Shown: positions 1 through 6,742, counted from the stretch's first letter. The stretch is DNA of 10,690 nt from J134 sp964484045 (GCA_964484045.1 CAZAEP010000076.1:1-10690), one strand, 5' to 3'. Made by a program: numbers and translations. Notes: generated by a model not told the origin, from the letters alone.

Positions 1-816
1 GGTGGTGTGCAGCACGCCCTTGGGCGTTCCGGTCGAGCCCGAGGTGTAGAGGATGAACAGCGGGTCCTCGGCGCCCATCGGCTCGCAGGGACAGTCGGAC
101 GAGGCCTTCGCGATCTCCTCGTGGTACCAGCGGTCGCGGGCCGCATTCCATGGAATCCCGTTCCCGGTTCGTCGCACGACGATCACCGTCTCCACGTCGG
201 GACAGGATTCGAGCGCGGCATCGACATTCGCCTTCAGGGGAATGGTCCGGCCGCCGCGCACGCCTTCATCGGCGGTGATGACGCAGCGGGCCTCGCTGTC
301 GAGAATGCGGCCCCTGAGCGCGTCCGGCGAAAAGCCGCCGAAGACCACCGAATGCACGGCCCCGATGCGGGCGCAGGCGAGCATGGCGACCGCGACCTCG
401 GGGATCATCGGCATGTAGATGGTGACACGGTCGCCCTTGCCCACGCCGTGCGCCTTGAGGACATTGGCCAGCCGGCACACCTCGGCATGCAGCGCGCCAT
501 AGGTGATGCGCTTGTCCGTCGCCGGGTCGTCGCCCTCCCAGATGAGGGCGACGCGGTCCGCTTTCTCCGGCAGATGCCGGTCGAGACAGTTGTAACAGGC
601 GTTGAGCTCGCCGTCCTCGAACCAGCGGATGCGGACATCGCCGCGAAAGCTCGTGTTCTTGACCTTCGTGAACGGTTTCGACCAGTCGATGATCCGCGCC
701 TGCTCGGCCCAGAACCCGTCGGGGCCCTACACCGATCGGCGATACATCCGGTCATAGCCGGCGCGGTCGATTTTCCCCATCCGCGGGTCCGCCGGGATCG
801 TCGGCAGCTCGCTCAT
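1..816 (-). pseudogene. acs: Acetyl-CoA synthetase (AMP-forming), N-terminal 272 codons, interrupted by an in-frame TAG
   Basis: Acs activates acetate with ATP to acetyl-AMP and then acetyl-CoA in the cytoplasm, feeding acetate into central metabolism. Reading from the ATG at 816, the frame gives an Acs N-terminus with GPDGFW, DWSKPFTKVKNTSF, WFEDGELNACYNCLDRH, IWEGDD, VVFGGFSPDALRGRI and ITADEGVRGGR. It ends at the ATP-binding motif YTSGSTGTPKG (codons 257-267) and leaves the window; the family is about 650 residues long. Codon 30 (727-729) is TAG, between SV and GPDGFW, where homologues usually carry K, E or a similar residue. I read every codon from 816 to 1 and found no other stop or frame change. 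The next in-frame start-type codon is GTG at 480 (codon 113), too far in to give a complete enzyme. The start has a GGGAGGAC Shine-Dalgarno and a strong promoter upstream. It is either a fresh pseudogene or a sequencing error. The gene identity is very secure; its functional state is not. Confidence 0.9.
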
Positions 817-859
817 GAACGTCCTCCCGAATTTTGTCCAACTGTTCAACGAAGGCGCG

Positions 860-889
860 ATCATAGAAAGAGCGGGTTTCCGCTGACAA
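860..889 (-). promoter_or_regulatory. Sigma-70-type promoter of acs
   Basis: On the minus strand there is TTGTCA (884-889) as -35 and TATGAT (860-865) as -10, separated by 18 bases. Each hexamer differs from consensus at one position, which stands out in such GC-rich DNA. Transcription would start near 853, giving a leader of about 37 bases before the acs ATG at 816. It is called from sequence match and placement alone; no expression data were available. Confidence 0.6.
871..884. promoter_or_regulatory. Operator-like inverted repeat within the acs promoter spacer
   Basis: AGCGG-GTTT-CCGCT has perfect 5-bp arms around a 4-base centre and lies between the -35 and -10 hexamers of the acs promoter, touching the -35. 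A dimeric repressor bound here would block RNA polymerase. No regulator can be named from this sequence, and a 5-bp-arm palindrome can arise by chance in GC-rich DNA, so this is only a candidate. Confidence 0.25.
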
Positions 890-994
890 GAGCCGACCGC
901 GCCTGCAGGGGCACTTTACGCGAGAATCGGGAACGACGATGCCCCGATGACAACGCCACTTCAATATGAGACGGAAATGCTCTAAGCGGACGCG

Positions 995-1918
995 ATGACG
1001 ACGACGGCAGACCACACCGCGTCCACGGCGTCCGCGCCGCTCGCGCTCGCGGCGCTCGTTCTCGGCGCGGCGGCGATCGGCTTCGGGCCGGTCTTCGTGC
1101 GCATCGCCGAGGTCGGGCCGGTGTCGAGCGCCTTCTGGCGCGTCGCCCTCAGCATCCCGATCCTCGCCCTCTGGGCCGGCCTCGTGGTGCGTCGCCCGCT
1201 GAAGGGACGGTTCCGGCCGCTTCTTGCCTGCGGCCTCTTCTTCGCCGCCGATCTCGGGCTCTGGCACTGGTCGATCACGCTCACCTCGGTGGCCAATGCG
1301 ACGCTGCTTGCCAATCTCAATTCGGTCTTCGTCACGCTGGTCGGCTTTTTCATCTTCAAGGACCGCTTCCCGCGCCGCTTTCTTCTCGGCCTCGCCCTGG
1401 CGCTGCTGGGTGCGGGAGCCCTGATGGGCGAAAATGTCGAGCTCGCGCCCGAACGCCTTCCCGGAGACGCGCTGGGCATCGCCACGGCGGTCATGTACGC
1501 CGCCTATCTGATCACCGTGAGCCGCCTGCGGCGCGATCATTCGGCCCTGAGCGTGCTCCTCTATTCGGCGCTCGCCAGCGCCGTGGCGCTGTGGCCGGTT
1601 GCGCTGTTCTCGGGCGAGCAGATCGTTCCGTCTTCGCCGGCCGGCTGGCTGCCGCTGCTGGCGCTCGCGCTGGTGAGCCAGGTGCTGGGGCAGGGGCTCA
1701 TCATCTATGCGCTGGCGCATCTCTCGACGGCGTTCTCGGCGCTGACGCTTCTCGTGCAGCCGGTGGTCGCCGCATTCGCCGGCTGGGTGCTGTTTCACGA
1801 GGCGCTGGGTCCGCTCGCCTTCGCCGGGGCGGGGGCCATCCTCGCCGGCATCCTGATCGCCCGTTTCGCCACCCTCGAAGGCGCGCGGTCCGGAACCCGC
1901 ACGGGCGCGACGTCATGA
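995..1918 (+). CDS. EamA/DMT-family membrane transporter (first copy)
   Basis: This 307-residue integral inner-membrane protein has the ten-helix, two-repeat layout of the drug/metabolite transporter superfamily. EamA repeat 1 covers roughly residues 16-145 and repeat 2 roughly 157-291. Family-like signatures are FWRVALSIP at the end of helix 2, SVANATLLANLNSVFVTLVGFFIFKDR closing repeat 1, and ALTLLVQPVVAAFAGWVLFHEALG closing repeat 2. Members export amino acids or other small metabolites; the substrate cannot be told from sequence. It is transcribed away from acs and converges on rppH, its stop abutting the rppH stop. The ATG at 995 has only a weak upstream purine run (AAGCGGA) and no clear promoter, so the exact start is less sure than the family. 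It is not a close duplicate of the EamA gene at 6743-7651. Confidence 0.9.
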   Translation: MTTTADHTASTASAPLALAALVLGAAAIGFGPVFVRIAEVGPVSSAFWRVALSIPILALWAGLVVRRPLKGRFRPLLACGLFFAADLGLWHWSITLTSVANATLLANLNSVFVTLVGFFIFKDRFPRRFLLGLALALLGAGALMGENVELAPERLPGDALGIATAVMYAAYLITVSRLRRDHSALSVLLYSALASAVALWPVALFSGEQIVPSSPAGWLPLLALALVSQVLGQGLIIYALAHLSTAFSALTLLVQPVVAAFAGWVLFHEALGPLAFAGAGAILAGILIARFATLEGARSGTRTGATS

Positions 1919-1924
1919 CGTCGC
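1907..1924. repeat. 18-bp perfect palindrome spanning two abutting convergent stop codons
   Basis: GCGACGTCATGACGTCGC is identical to its reverse complement. Its central TCATGA is the rppH stop (1913-1915 on the minus strand) directly followed by the EamA stop (1916-1918). As RNA from either strand it can fold into a 6-bp GC-rich stem with those six bases as the loop. A smaller inverted repeat, CCCG-CA-CGGG (1896-1905), lies beside it. Neither side has the T-tract of a classical intrinsic terminator, so a bidirectional terminator role is only possible. Confidence 0.6.
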
Positions 1925-2404
1925 CTCGGGCACCGCAAGATGGCGGAAGGCCGCGACGACCCGCGCATAGACATCGCGCTTGAAGGGCACGATGAGGCGC
2001 ACGAGATCGTCGATGGGGGTCCAGCGCCAGGCGACGAACTCCCTCTCGCCCTGATCGAGATCGATATCCGCATCACGCCCCAGAAAACGCATGGCGAACC
2101 AGTGCTGGCACTGTCCGCGATAGCGCCCCTCCCAGACCCGGCCGAGCAGCTCCGGCGGCAGGTCGTAGCACAGGGGCTCGGGAAGGCGGGCAAGAACGCG
2201 CACGGCATCCGTGCCGATCTCCTCCCTGAGCTCGCGTCGGGCCGCGGCCTCGAGGTCCTCACCCGGATCGACCCCGCCCTGGGGCATCTGCCAGGCTTCC
2301 GCCGGCGTGTCGCGGCGGCGCCCGGTCCACACCAGTCCGGCGCGATTGATGACCATCATGCCGACGCAGGGTCGATAGGGAAGGTCGTTCTTTTTCAAGG
2401 CCAT
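1913..2404 (-). CDS. rppH: RNA pyrophosphohydrolase RppH (Nudix hydrolase)
   Basis: RppH removes pyrophosphate from triphosphorylated mRNA 5' ends, which starts 5'-end-dependent decay by RNase E-type enzymes in the cytoplasm. The 163-residue protein opens with the LPYRPCVGMMVIN segment typical of RppH and carries a complete Nudix box at residues 43-65. In it G43, E49, R57, E58, E61, E62 and G64 fit GX5EX7REUXEEXGU, and it is preceded by the family's WQMPQGG. The conserved QHWFAMRF and EFVAWRW strands follow. Length matches the family. It is the last gene of the minus-strand cluster, 42 bases after the deacetylase-like gene. A GGAAAG about 10 bases upstream is the only ribosome-binding candidate. 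RppH is a better fit than a generic Ap4A hydrolase, although these enzymes overlap in activity. Confidence 0.95.
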   Translation of the reverse strand: MALKKNDLPYRPCVGMMVINRAGLVWTGRRRDTPAEAWQMPQGGVDPGEDLEAAARRELREEIGTDAVRVLARLPEPLCYDLPPELLGRVWEGRYRGQCQHWFAMRFLGRDADIDLDQGEREFVAWRWTPIDDLVRLIVPFKRDVYARVVAAFRHLAVPEATS

Positions 2405-2446
2405 GGGGGCATTCTTTCCGGTGGTTTGCCGATCCCGGGCGATCGC

Positions 2447-3577
2447 TCAGGACTTGTCCTCGCCCCGGTTCACGACCGCCGAGACCGGGGCCAGTTCGAG
2501 ACCACGAGCGGCCAGCGTCCCGGACCAGGCGCGAAGACGCGCGAGCGTCACCGGATAGGGGCGGCCGATGCCGACGGCACGACCGCGGGCGGCGGCCCGT
2601 CTCGCCAGCGCCTCCAGCGCCCGGTCGATCTCCTGCGAGGAGGGCGTATTGTCGATGAAGCGGTCATTCGCGGCATGGGGCACTCCCATTTCGGCCGCCA
2701 CCGCGGCGAGAAGCGACCCGGGCACCGCGCGGGCGTCGAGAACGAGCAGCCCCCGCGGGGCGATATCGCCGATCACCAGCGTCACCGCCTGCCTGTCGGC
2801 GGTGAAGCGCGAGCCCATTTGATTGACGATCCCCACATAGCCCTGAAAGCGGCTCATCACATAGTGCAGATTGTCGCGGATCTCCGCGGCCGGGCGATCG
2901 ACGAGAAGCGCGTGCGGCCCGGGGTCGTTGCCGGGATAGCCGCGCGGCTCCATGGGAACCATCAGCAGCACCTCGTGGCCCGCCGCCCGCGCCCGGCGCG
3001 CCACCTCCTGCGGGTCCGGGGCATAGGGCGAGATCGCCAGCGTCACCGCCGGCGGCAGCGTCTCGATGGCCGCGTCCGTCGCCTCGCGGCCGAGACCGAT
3101 ATCGACGATGACGAGCGCGATCCGCGGCGCCACCGGATCGCCGAGGAAAGGTCGGGCATAGACCCGCCAAGGGCGCCGCCCGTCGGGGGCCTTTATCGGA
3201 AGGAGGCCGTGCGGACCGCTTTCGACGAGGTCCGGATCGGGCGCCGGCGCGAGACGGATGAGCGCCGACGTCGCGTCCGCCGGCGCCGTATCCTCCGACG
3301 TCGCCTCGGCTTCCTGCGCGGCGTCGAGCGGCGCCTCCTCCCGCACCGCGCCGGTGTCCGCCGGCACCGGTTCTTCGACTTCTCCGACCTCGGTCGCGGC
3401 GTCCGCCGGCGGCGCCGCGGTCCCGGCCGCGTCGGCGGCTTCGGCGGAGGGCGGCGGGCTGTAGCTGAGCTGCAGATAGACCACGGTGCCGGCGAGCAGG
3501 AGAAGGGTGAGCGCCCAGACGCCGATCAGCACCCGCCCGCTCAGCAACCCCGCAAGGCGTCGTGCCGCGCCCCCCAT
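2447..3577 (-). CDS. Divergent polysaccharide deacetylase family protein (YibQ/DUF610-like), membrane-anchored
   Basis: The 376-residue protein has one N-terminal transmembrane anchor (about residues 16-36). A low-complexity Ala/Pro/Glu/Asp linker follows (41-125), then a periplasmic domain (about 145-370) of the divergent polysaccharide deacetylase family. Matching segments include RIALVIVDIGLG (152-163), TLAISPYAPD, HEVLLMVPMEPRGYPGNDPGPHALL (201 on), MSRFQGYVGIVNQMGSRFTAD (241-261) and LELAPVSAVV at the end. The family is thought to act on the envelope, but no substrate is established to my knowledge. Where canonical members have a DD metal-ligand pair after the first strand, this protein has V-D (158-159), so catalysis is uncertain. 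It starts 11 bases after the ctpA stop with a weak ribosome site, suggesting translational coupling. Family call is secure; enzymatic activity is not. Confidence 0.85.
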   Translation of the reverse strand: MGGAARRLAGLLSGRVLIGVWALTLLLLAGTVVYLQLSYSPPPSAEAADAAGTAAPPADAATEVGEVEEPVPADTGAVREEAPLDAAQEAEATSEDTAPADATSALIRLAPAPDPDLVESGPHGLLPIKAPDGRRPWRVYARPFLGDPVAPRIALVIVDIGLGREATDAAIETLPPAVTLAISPYAPDPQEVARRARAAGHEVLLMVPMEPRGYPGNDPGPHALLVDRPAAEIRDNLHYVMSRFQGYVGIVNQMGSRFTADRQAVTLVIGDIAPRGLLVLDARAVPGSLLAAVAAEMGVPHAANDRFIDNTPSSQEIDRALEALARRAAARGRAVGIGRPYPVTLARLRAWSGTLAARGLELAPVSAVVNRGEDKS

Positions 3578-3588
3578 CGGCCGGGCCC

Positions 3589-4950
3589 TTATGGCTTGCG
3601 CGCCGCCTGCTGCCGGGACACCACGGTGCGAACCCCTTGCAGCAGGTCGAGGGCATATTCGAGCTGATAGTCGCTCGGCCGCGCGTCCTCGCCGCCCGTC
3701 TCCGGTGCCGTGTCCCCGGCCAATGGCGCCACCGGCGCGTCCGCCGCCGGGGGGGCGGCAATCGGCTCGGGCGGCGTCTGCTCATTGCGCAGATGGCCCG
3801 CGAGATCCCGCTCGCGGCGCGGTTCGCGGACCCGCCCGGACGGTGACCTGATGGCCTGCTTGACAAAGATGTCGGGCTCGATTCCGCGTTCCTGGATGGA
3901 CCGTCCCGAGGGCGTGTAGTAACGCGCCGTGGTCAGCCGCAGCGCGCTGTCGGCACCGAGCGGAATGATCGTCTGCACGGTTCCCTTGCCGAAGGTGTTG
4001 TCGCCGAGGATGGTGGCCCGGCGATGATCCTGCAGCGCCCCGGCGACGATCTCCGAGGCCGAAGCCGAGCCGGCGTCGACGAGCACGATAAGCGGCTTGC
4101 CGTTCAGGATATCCCCCGGCGTCGCGTGCCAGCGCTTGGTATCCCGCGCATGGCGGCCGCGCGTGGACACCACCTCGCCCTTGTCGAGGAAGAGATCGCT
4201 GACGGAGATCGCCTGATCGAGCAGGCCGCCGGGATTGCTCCTGAGGTCGAGGACGAGGCCGGCATAGTCGGGCCCGAGCTGCGATTCGATGTCCTGGACC
4301 GCCTCCTTGATGCCGCGCGTCGCCTTCTCGTTGAAGGTGCGCACCCGGACATAGCCGATCGAATCACGCTCGATGCGGTGCGACACCGCCGCCAGGGTGA
4401 TCTTCTCGCGCACGAGATCGACGTCGAAGACCTCTTCCGGGCGATCCTCGGTCGCCGGCCGCACGACGGTGATGGTGATCGGAGCCCCCACCGGTCCCCG
4501 CATCTTTTCCACCGCCTCGTCGACGGTCTGCCCCATCACCGGCTCGCCGTCGATATGGGTGATGTAGTCGCCGCTCTTGAGGCCGGCGCGGGAGGCCGGC
4601 GTGTCGTCGATCGGAGAGACGATCTTGATGACGCCGTTCTCCATCACCACCTCGAGCCCGAGGCCGCCATATTCGCCCCGGGTCTGCACCTGCATGTCGC
4701 GGAAGCTGTCGGGCCCGAGATAGCTCGAATGCGGGTCGAGCGAGGACAGCATGCCGTTGATCGCCGCCTCGAGAACCTTCTGGTCGTCCACCGGCTCGAC
4801 ATATTCGGCACGGATCTTCTCGAACACCTCCATCAGGAGATCGAGCTGGCGGTAGGTGTCGATCGTCGTCTTTTCCGCCGCCCCGGCGGCGGGGGACCCG
4901 AGAAACGCGAAGGCCGTCAGCCCCAGGACAAAGAAAAACCGTCGCATCAT
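3589..4950 (-). CDS. ctpA: Carboxy-terminal processing protease CtpA (S41 peptidase)
   Basis: This exported serine protease trims or degrades periplasmic proteins from their C-termini. Counted from the ATG at 4950 it has 453 residues. A signal peptide (RRFFFVLGLTAFAFLGSPAAGAA) is followed by SSLDPHSSYLGP, a PDZ domain (about 85-170) with GGLGLEV, and the S41 domain (about 185-365) with LRSNPGG. The Ser/Lys dyad is visible: S297 in GSASASEIVAG and K322 in FGKGTVQ, 25 residues apart as in the family. A Pro/Ala-rich tail follows. An upstream in-frame ATG at 4983 exists. I chose 4950 because it follows AAAGGTGAG (4954-4962), its A is shared with the envC stop (TGATG), and the signal peptide then begins at the N-terminus; 4947 is also possible. 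The gene is sandwiched between envC and the deacetylase-like gene, pointing to an envelope-remodelling role. Confidence 0.95.
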   Translation of the reverse strand: MMRRFFFVLGLTAFAFLGSPAAGAAEKTTIDTYRQLDLLMEVFEKIRAEYVEPVDDQKVLEAAINGMLSSLDPHSSYLGPDSFRDMQVQTRGEYGGLGLEVVMENGVIKIVSPIDDTPASRAGLKSGDYITHIDGEPVMGQTVDEAVEKMRGPVGAPITITVVRPATEDRPEEVFDVDLVREKITLAAVSHRIERDSIGYVRVRTFNEKATRGIKEAVQDIESQLGPDYAGLVLDLRSNPGGLLDQAISVSDLFLDKGEVVSTRGRHARDTKRWHATPGDILNGKPLIVLVDAGSASASEIVAGALQDHRRATILGDNTFGKGTVQTIIPLGADSALRLTTARYYTPSGRSIQERGIEPDIFVKQAIRSPSGRVREPRRERDLAGHLRNEQTPPEPIAAPPAADAPVAPLAGDTAPETGGEDARPSDYQLEYALDLLQGVRTVVSRQQAARKP

Positions 4951-6278
4951 CAACTCACCTTTCTCAAACCCGCCGCCAACCACGGCACGGGATCAACCGG
5001 TTCACCCCCCTGGCGCAATTCCACATAGAGTCTGGGTGCCATCGCGGTCTTGTCGGACACCGCCGCGGCGCCGGTATCGCCCGCGGCCATCTCGCCCACC
5101 GGTTCCCCTGCAAGGACCCATTGACCGACGGTCGCGTAGATCCGTTCCATGCCGGCGAGAAGCGTATGGTACCCCCCGCCATGGGCGATGATCAAGAGTT
5201 GGCCGTAGCCGCGGAAGGGGCCGGCGAAGACGACGCGCCCGTCATAGGGCGCGACGACCTGTGCGCCGGGCAGGGCGGCGATGGTGATCCCGCGCTCGTG
5301 AAGCCCCTCCGATTCGTCGCCGAAGCCCTTGACCAGGCGTCCCCGCACGGGCAGCGGCAGCGTTCCGCGGGCCGAGGCGAAGGGCGTGGTGGTCGGTGGA
5401 ACGGCGGCAATGGCGGCGTTCGAGCCGAGGCGCCGCGCCGCCTCGCGGGCGGCACGAAGGCGCCGCGCGCGTTCGGCATCGAGCGCGGCGAGGAGATCTT
5501 CGAGGGTCTTCGCCTTTGCCGCCAGCTCCCGCATCGCCGTCGCCTCGCTTGCCGCCGCGCCGAGCAGGCGCCGGCGCTCCGCCTCGCGCCGGGCGCGCAG
5601 CGCGTCGAGCTCGGCACGTCGTGCATCGAGCGCCGCAAGATCGTCGCCGAGGCGAACCCGCTGGGCGGCCAGATCCGCGCGCAGGGCCCTGATCTGCCTC
5701 ACCTGCTCGGCGATGGCCCGGGCCTCGGCCGCGAGCCGCGGCGTGAGGTCGCGCAGCACCAGCGCGCTGGTGATCGCCGCGTCGGCCTCGACCGGCCGCA
5801 GGAGCGCCAGCGCCGGCGGCCGCCGGCTCAGACGGGCGAGCGCGGCGAGCGTGCGTGCCATCTGCGCCCGGCGGCGGGCGAGAGTCGCCTCCTCCTCGGC
5901 CAGCATGCCGCCGAGCGTCTCCACCTTGAGGCCGAGCGCCTGCACCCGCTCCTCCTGCTGCTGCACCGCGGCGGCGACGGCGACAAGGCGCCGCGACAGC
6001 GCCTCGGCCTCGCGCCCGGCGGCGGCGGCCGCGTCGGCGAGCTCGCTCTGCCGCCGTGCCCGTTCAGCCAACTCGCTCTCGATGCGCGCAAGCCGCTCGC
6101 GCGCGGTCGCCGCATCGCCATCGGCGGCGGGATCGCCATCGGCGGCGGGCGGCGGTGCGGGAGCGGCGGCGGCAAGCAGCAGGGCGAGACCGGGCAGCAG
6201 GACCGGCCATCGCGCAAGGGGGCGGCGACCCCGTGCGCCGGTCTCCGGCCCGATTTCCCTGTCTCCTGCGCCCGTCAT
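4950..6278 (-). CDS. envC: EnvC-like murein hydrolase activator (coiled coil plus degenerate LytM/M23 domain)
   Basis: EnvC-type proteins are periplasmic activators of cell-wall amidases at the division septum. The 442-residue product has an export signal with a long basic n-region (hydrophobic core about 25-40). A long Ala/Arg/Glu-rich coiled coil follows (about 57-285), then a C-terminal LytM domain (about 306-436) with LPLPVRGRLVKGFG, APYDGRVVFAGPFRGYGQLLIIAHGGGYHTLL and LYVELRQGGEPVDPVPWL. Zinc ligands of active M23 peptidases are missing: the HxGxD site reads HERGITI and the closing HxH site reads RLYVEL. It should therefore activate rather than cut, as E. coli EnvC does. Its ATG overlaps the rlmH stop by four bases and its stop shares one base with the ctpA start, so the three are translationally coupled. 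The family call is strong; the partner amidase is not in the window. Confidence 0.9.
   Translation of the reverse strand: MTGAGDREIGPETGARGRRPLARWPVLLPGLALLLAAAAPAPPPAADGDPAADGDAATARERLARIESELAERARRQSELADAAAAAGREAEALSRRLVAVAAAVQQQEERVQALGLKVETLGGMLAEEEATLARRRAQMARTLAALARLSRRPPALALLRPVEADAAITSALVLRDLTPRLAAEARAIAEQVRQIRALRADLAAQRVRLGDDLAALDARRAELDALRARREAERRRLLGAAASEATAMRELAAKAKTLEDLLAALDAERARRLRAAREAARRLGSNAAIAAVPPTTTPFASARGTLPLPVRGRLVKGFGDESEGLHERGITIAALPGAQVVAPYDGRVVFAGPFRGYGQLLIIAHGGGYHTLLAGMERIYATVGQWVLAGEPVGEMAAGDTGAAAVSDKTAMAPRLYVELRQGGEPVDPVPWLAAGLRKVS
6114..6149. repeat. Two perfect tandem copies of an 18-bp unit inside envC
   Basis: ATCGCCATCGGCGGCGGG occurs twice in a row without mismatch (6114-6131 and 6132-6149). 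On the coding strand it gives PAADGD twice (EnvC residues 44-55), just after the signal-peptide core and before the coiled coil. In-frame copy-number change here would only lengthen or shorten a flexible linker. Confidence 0.85.
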
Positions 6279-6733
6279 CGGTGATACGGATGTCCCTTGA
6301 GGATCGAGAAGGCGCGATAGAGCTGTTCCGCCAGCATCGCCCGCACCAGCATGTGCGGCCAGGTCATGCTTGACAAGGAAAGGCGGAGATCCGCTGCCGC
6401 CCTGAGCTCCGGATCGAGACCGTCGGCGCCCCCGATGAGGAAGGCGAGCGGGCGGCCTTCCTCCTGCCAGCGGGCGAGCGCTGCCGCGAAGGCGGCCGAG
6501 GAAAAGCTGCGGCCATCCTCGTCGAGGGCGATGACGAAGGCGCCCCGCGGAATCCGGGCGCGCAGCCTGTCGCCTTCCCGGCGCCGGCGTTCGGGGACCC
6601 TGGCGCCGCCGCGGGCGCCGATTTCCTTGAGGCGGACGGGCACCGGCAGCCGTTCGAGATAGCGCCCGGCGAGCGTCGCCGCCGGGTCCTGCGCCCCCTT
6701 GCCGACGCAGAGAATATGGATTTCTGCCGTCAT
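6275..6733 (-). CDS. rlmH: 23S rRNA (pseudouridine1915-N3)-methyltransferase RlmH
   Basis: RlmH is a SPOUT-class methyltransferase that uses S-adenosylmethionine to methylate pseudouridine 1915 in helix 69 of 23S rRNA, acting on assembled ribosomes. The 152-residue protein is close to the usual length of about 155. It shows the family signatures in order: IHILCVGKG at the N-terminus, ALDEDGRSFSS (69-79), FLIGGADGL (98-106) of the cofactor knot, LSLSSMTWPHMLVRAMLAEQLYRAFSILKGHPYHR from 118 to the end. The conserved C-terminal YHR is intact. The ATG at 6733 has no good Shine-Dalgarno and lies nine bases after the EamA stop, so it may depend on translation of the upstream gene. Its stop overlaps the envC start (ATGA). 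In many bacteria rlmH follows rsfS (and nadD); neither is next to it here. Confidence 0.97.
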   Translation of the reverse strand: MTAEIHILCVGKGAQDPAATLAGRYLERLPVPVRLKEIGARGGARVPERRRREGDRLRARIPRGAFVIALDEDGRSFSSAAFAAALARWQEEGRPLAFLIGGADGLDPELRAAADLRLSLSSMTWPHMLVRAMLAEQLYRAFSILKGHPYHR

Positions 6734-6742
6734 GACGTCATC

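Noticed and set aside
727..729. Programmed amber recoding (pyrrolysine) as explanation of the acs TAG
   Set aside because: Acs is not a known pyrrolysine protein, no Pyl genes are in view, and aidB ends with TAG followed by no meaningful extension.
752..1798. 348-codon minus-strand frame across the acs/EamA gap
   Set aside because: It runs antisense through the first EamA gene and across the acs promoter and start, is extremely Arg/Glu/Gly rich, and matches nothing I know.
1940..3667. 575-codon open frame on the plus strand
   Set aside because: It lies antisense to rppH and the deacetylase-like gene, both with clear family motifs. Its translation is Arg/Gly/His-rich low complexity with no recognisable domain, as expected for a shadow frame in GC-rich DNA.
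4951..4983. Upstream in-frame ATG of ctpA at 4983
   Set aside because: It would place 11 extra residues before the signal peptide and overlap envC further; the ATG at 4950 has the Shine-Dalgarno and the TGATG junction.
5121..6300. Long plus-strand frames opposite envC
   Set aside because: They are shadows of the Ala/Arg/Glu coiled-coil codons of envC; the translations are Arg/Ala/Ser-rich without domains or a credible ribosome site.
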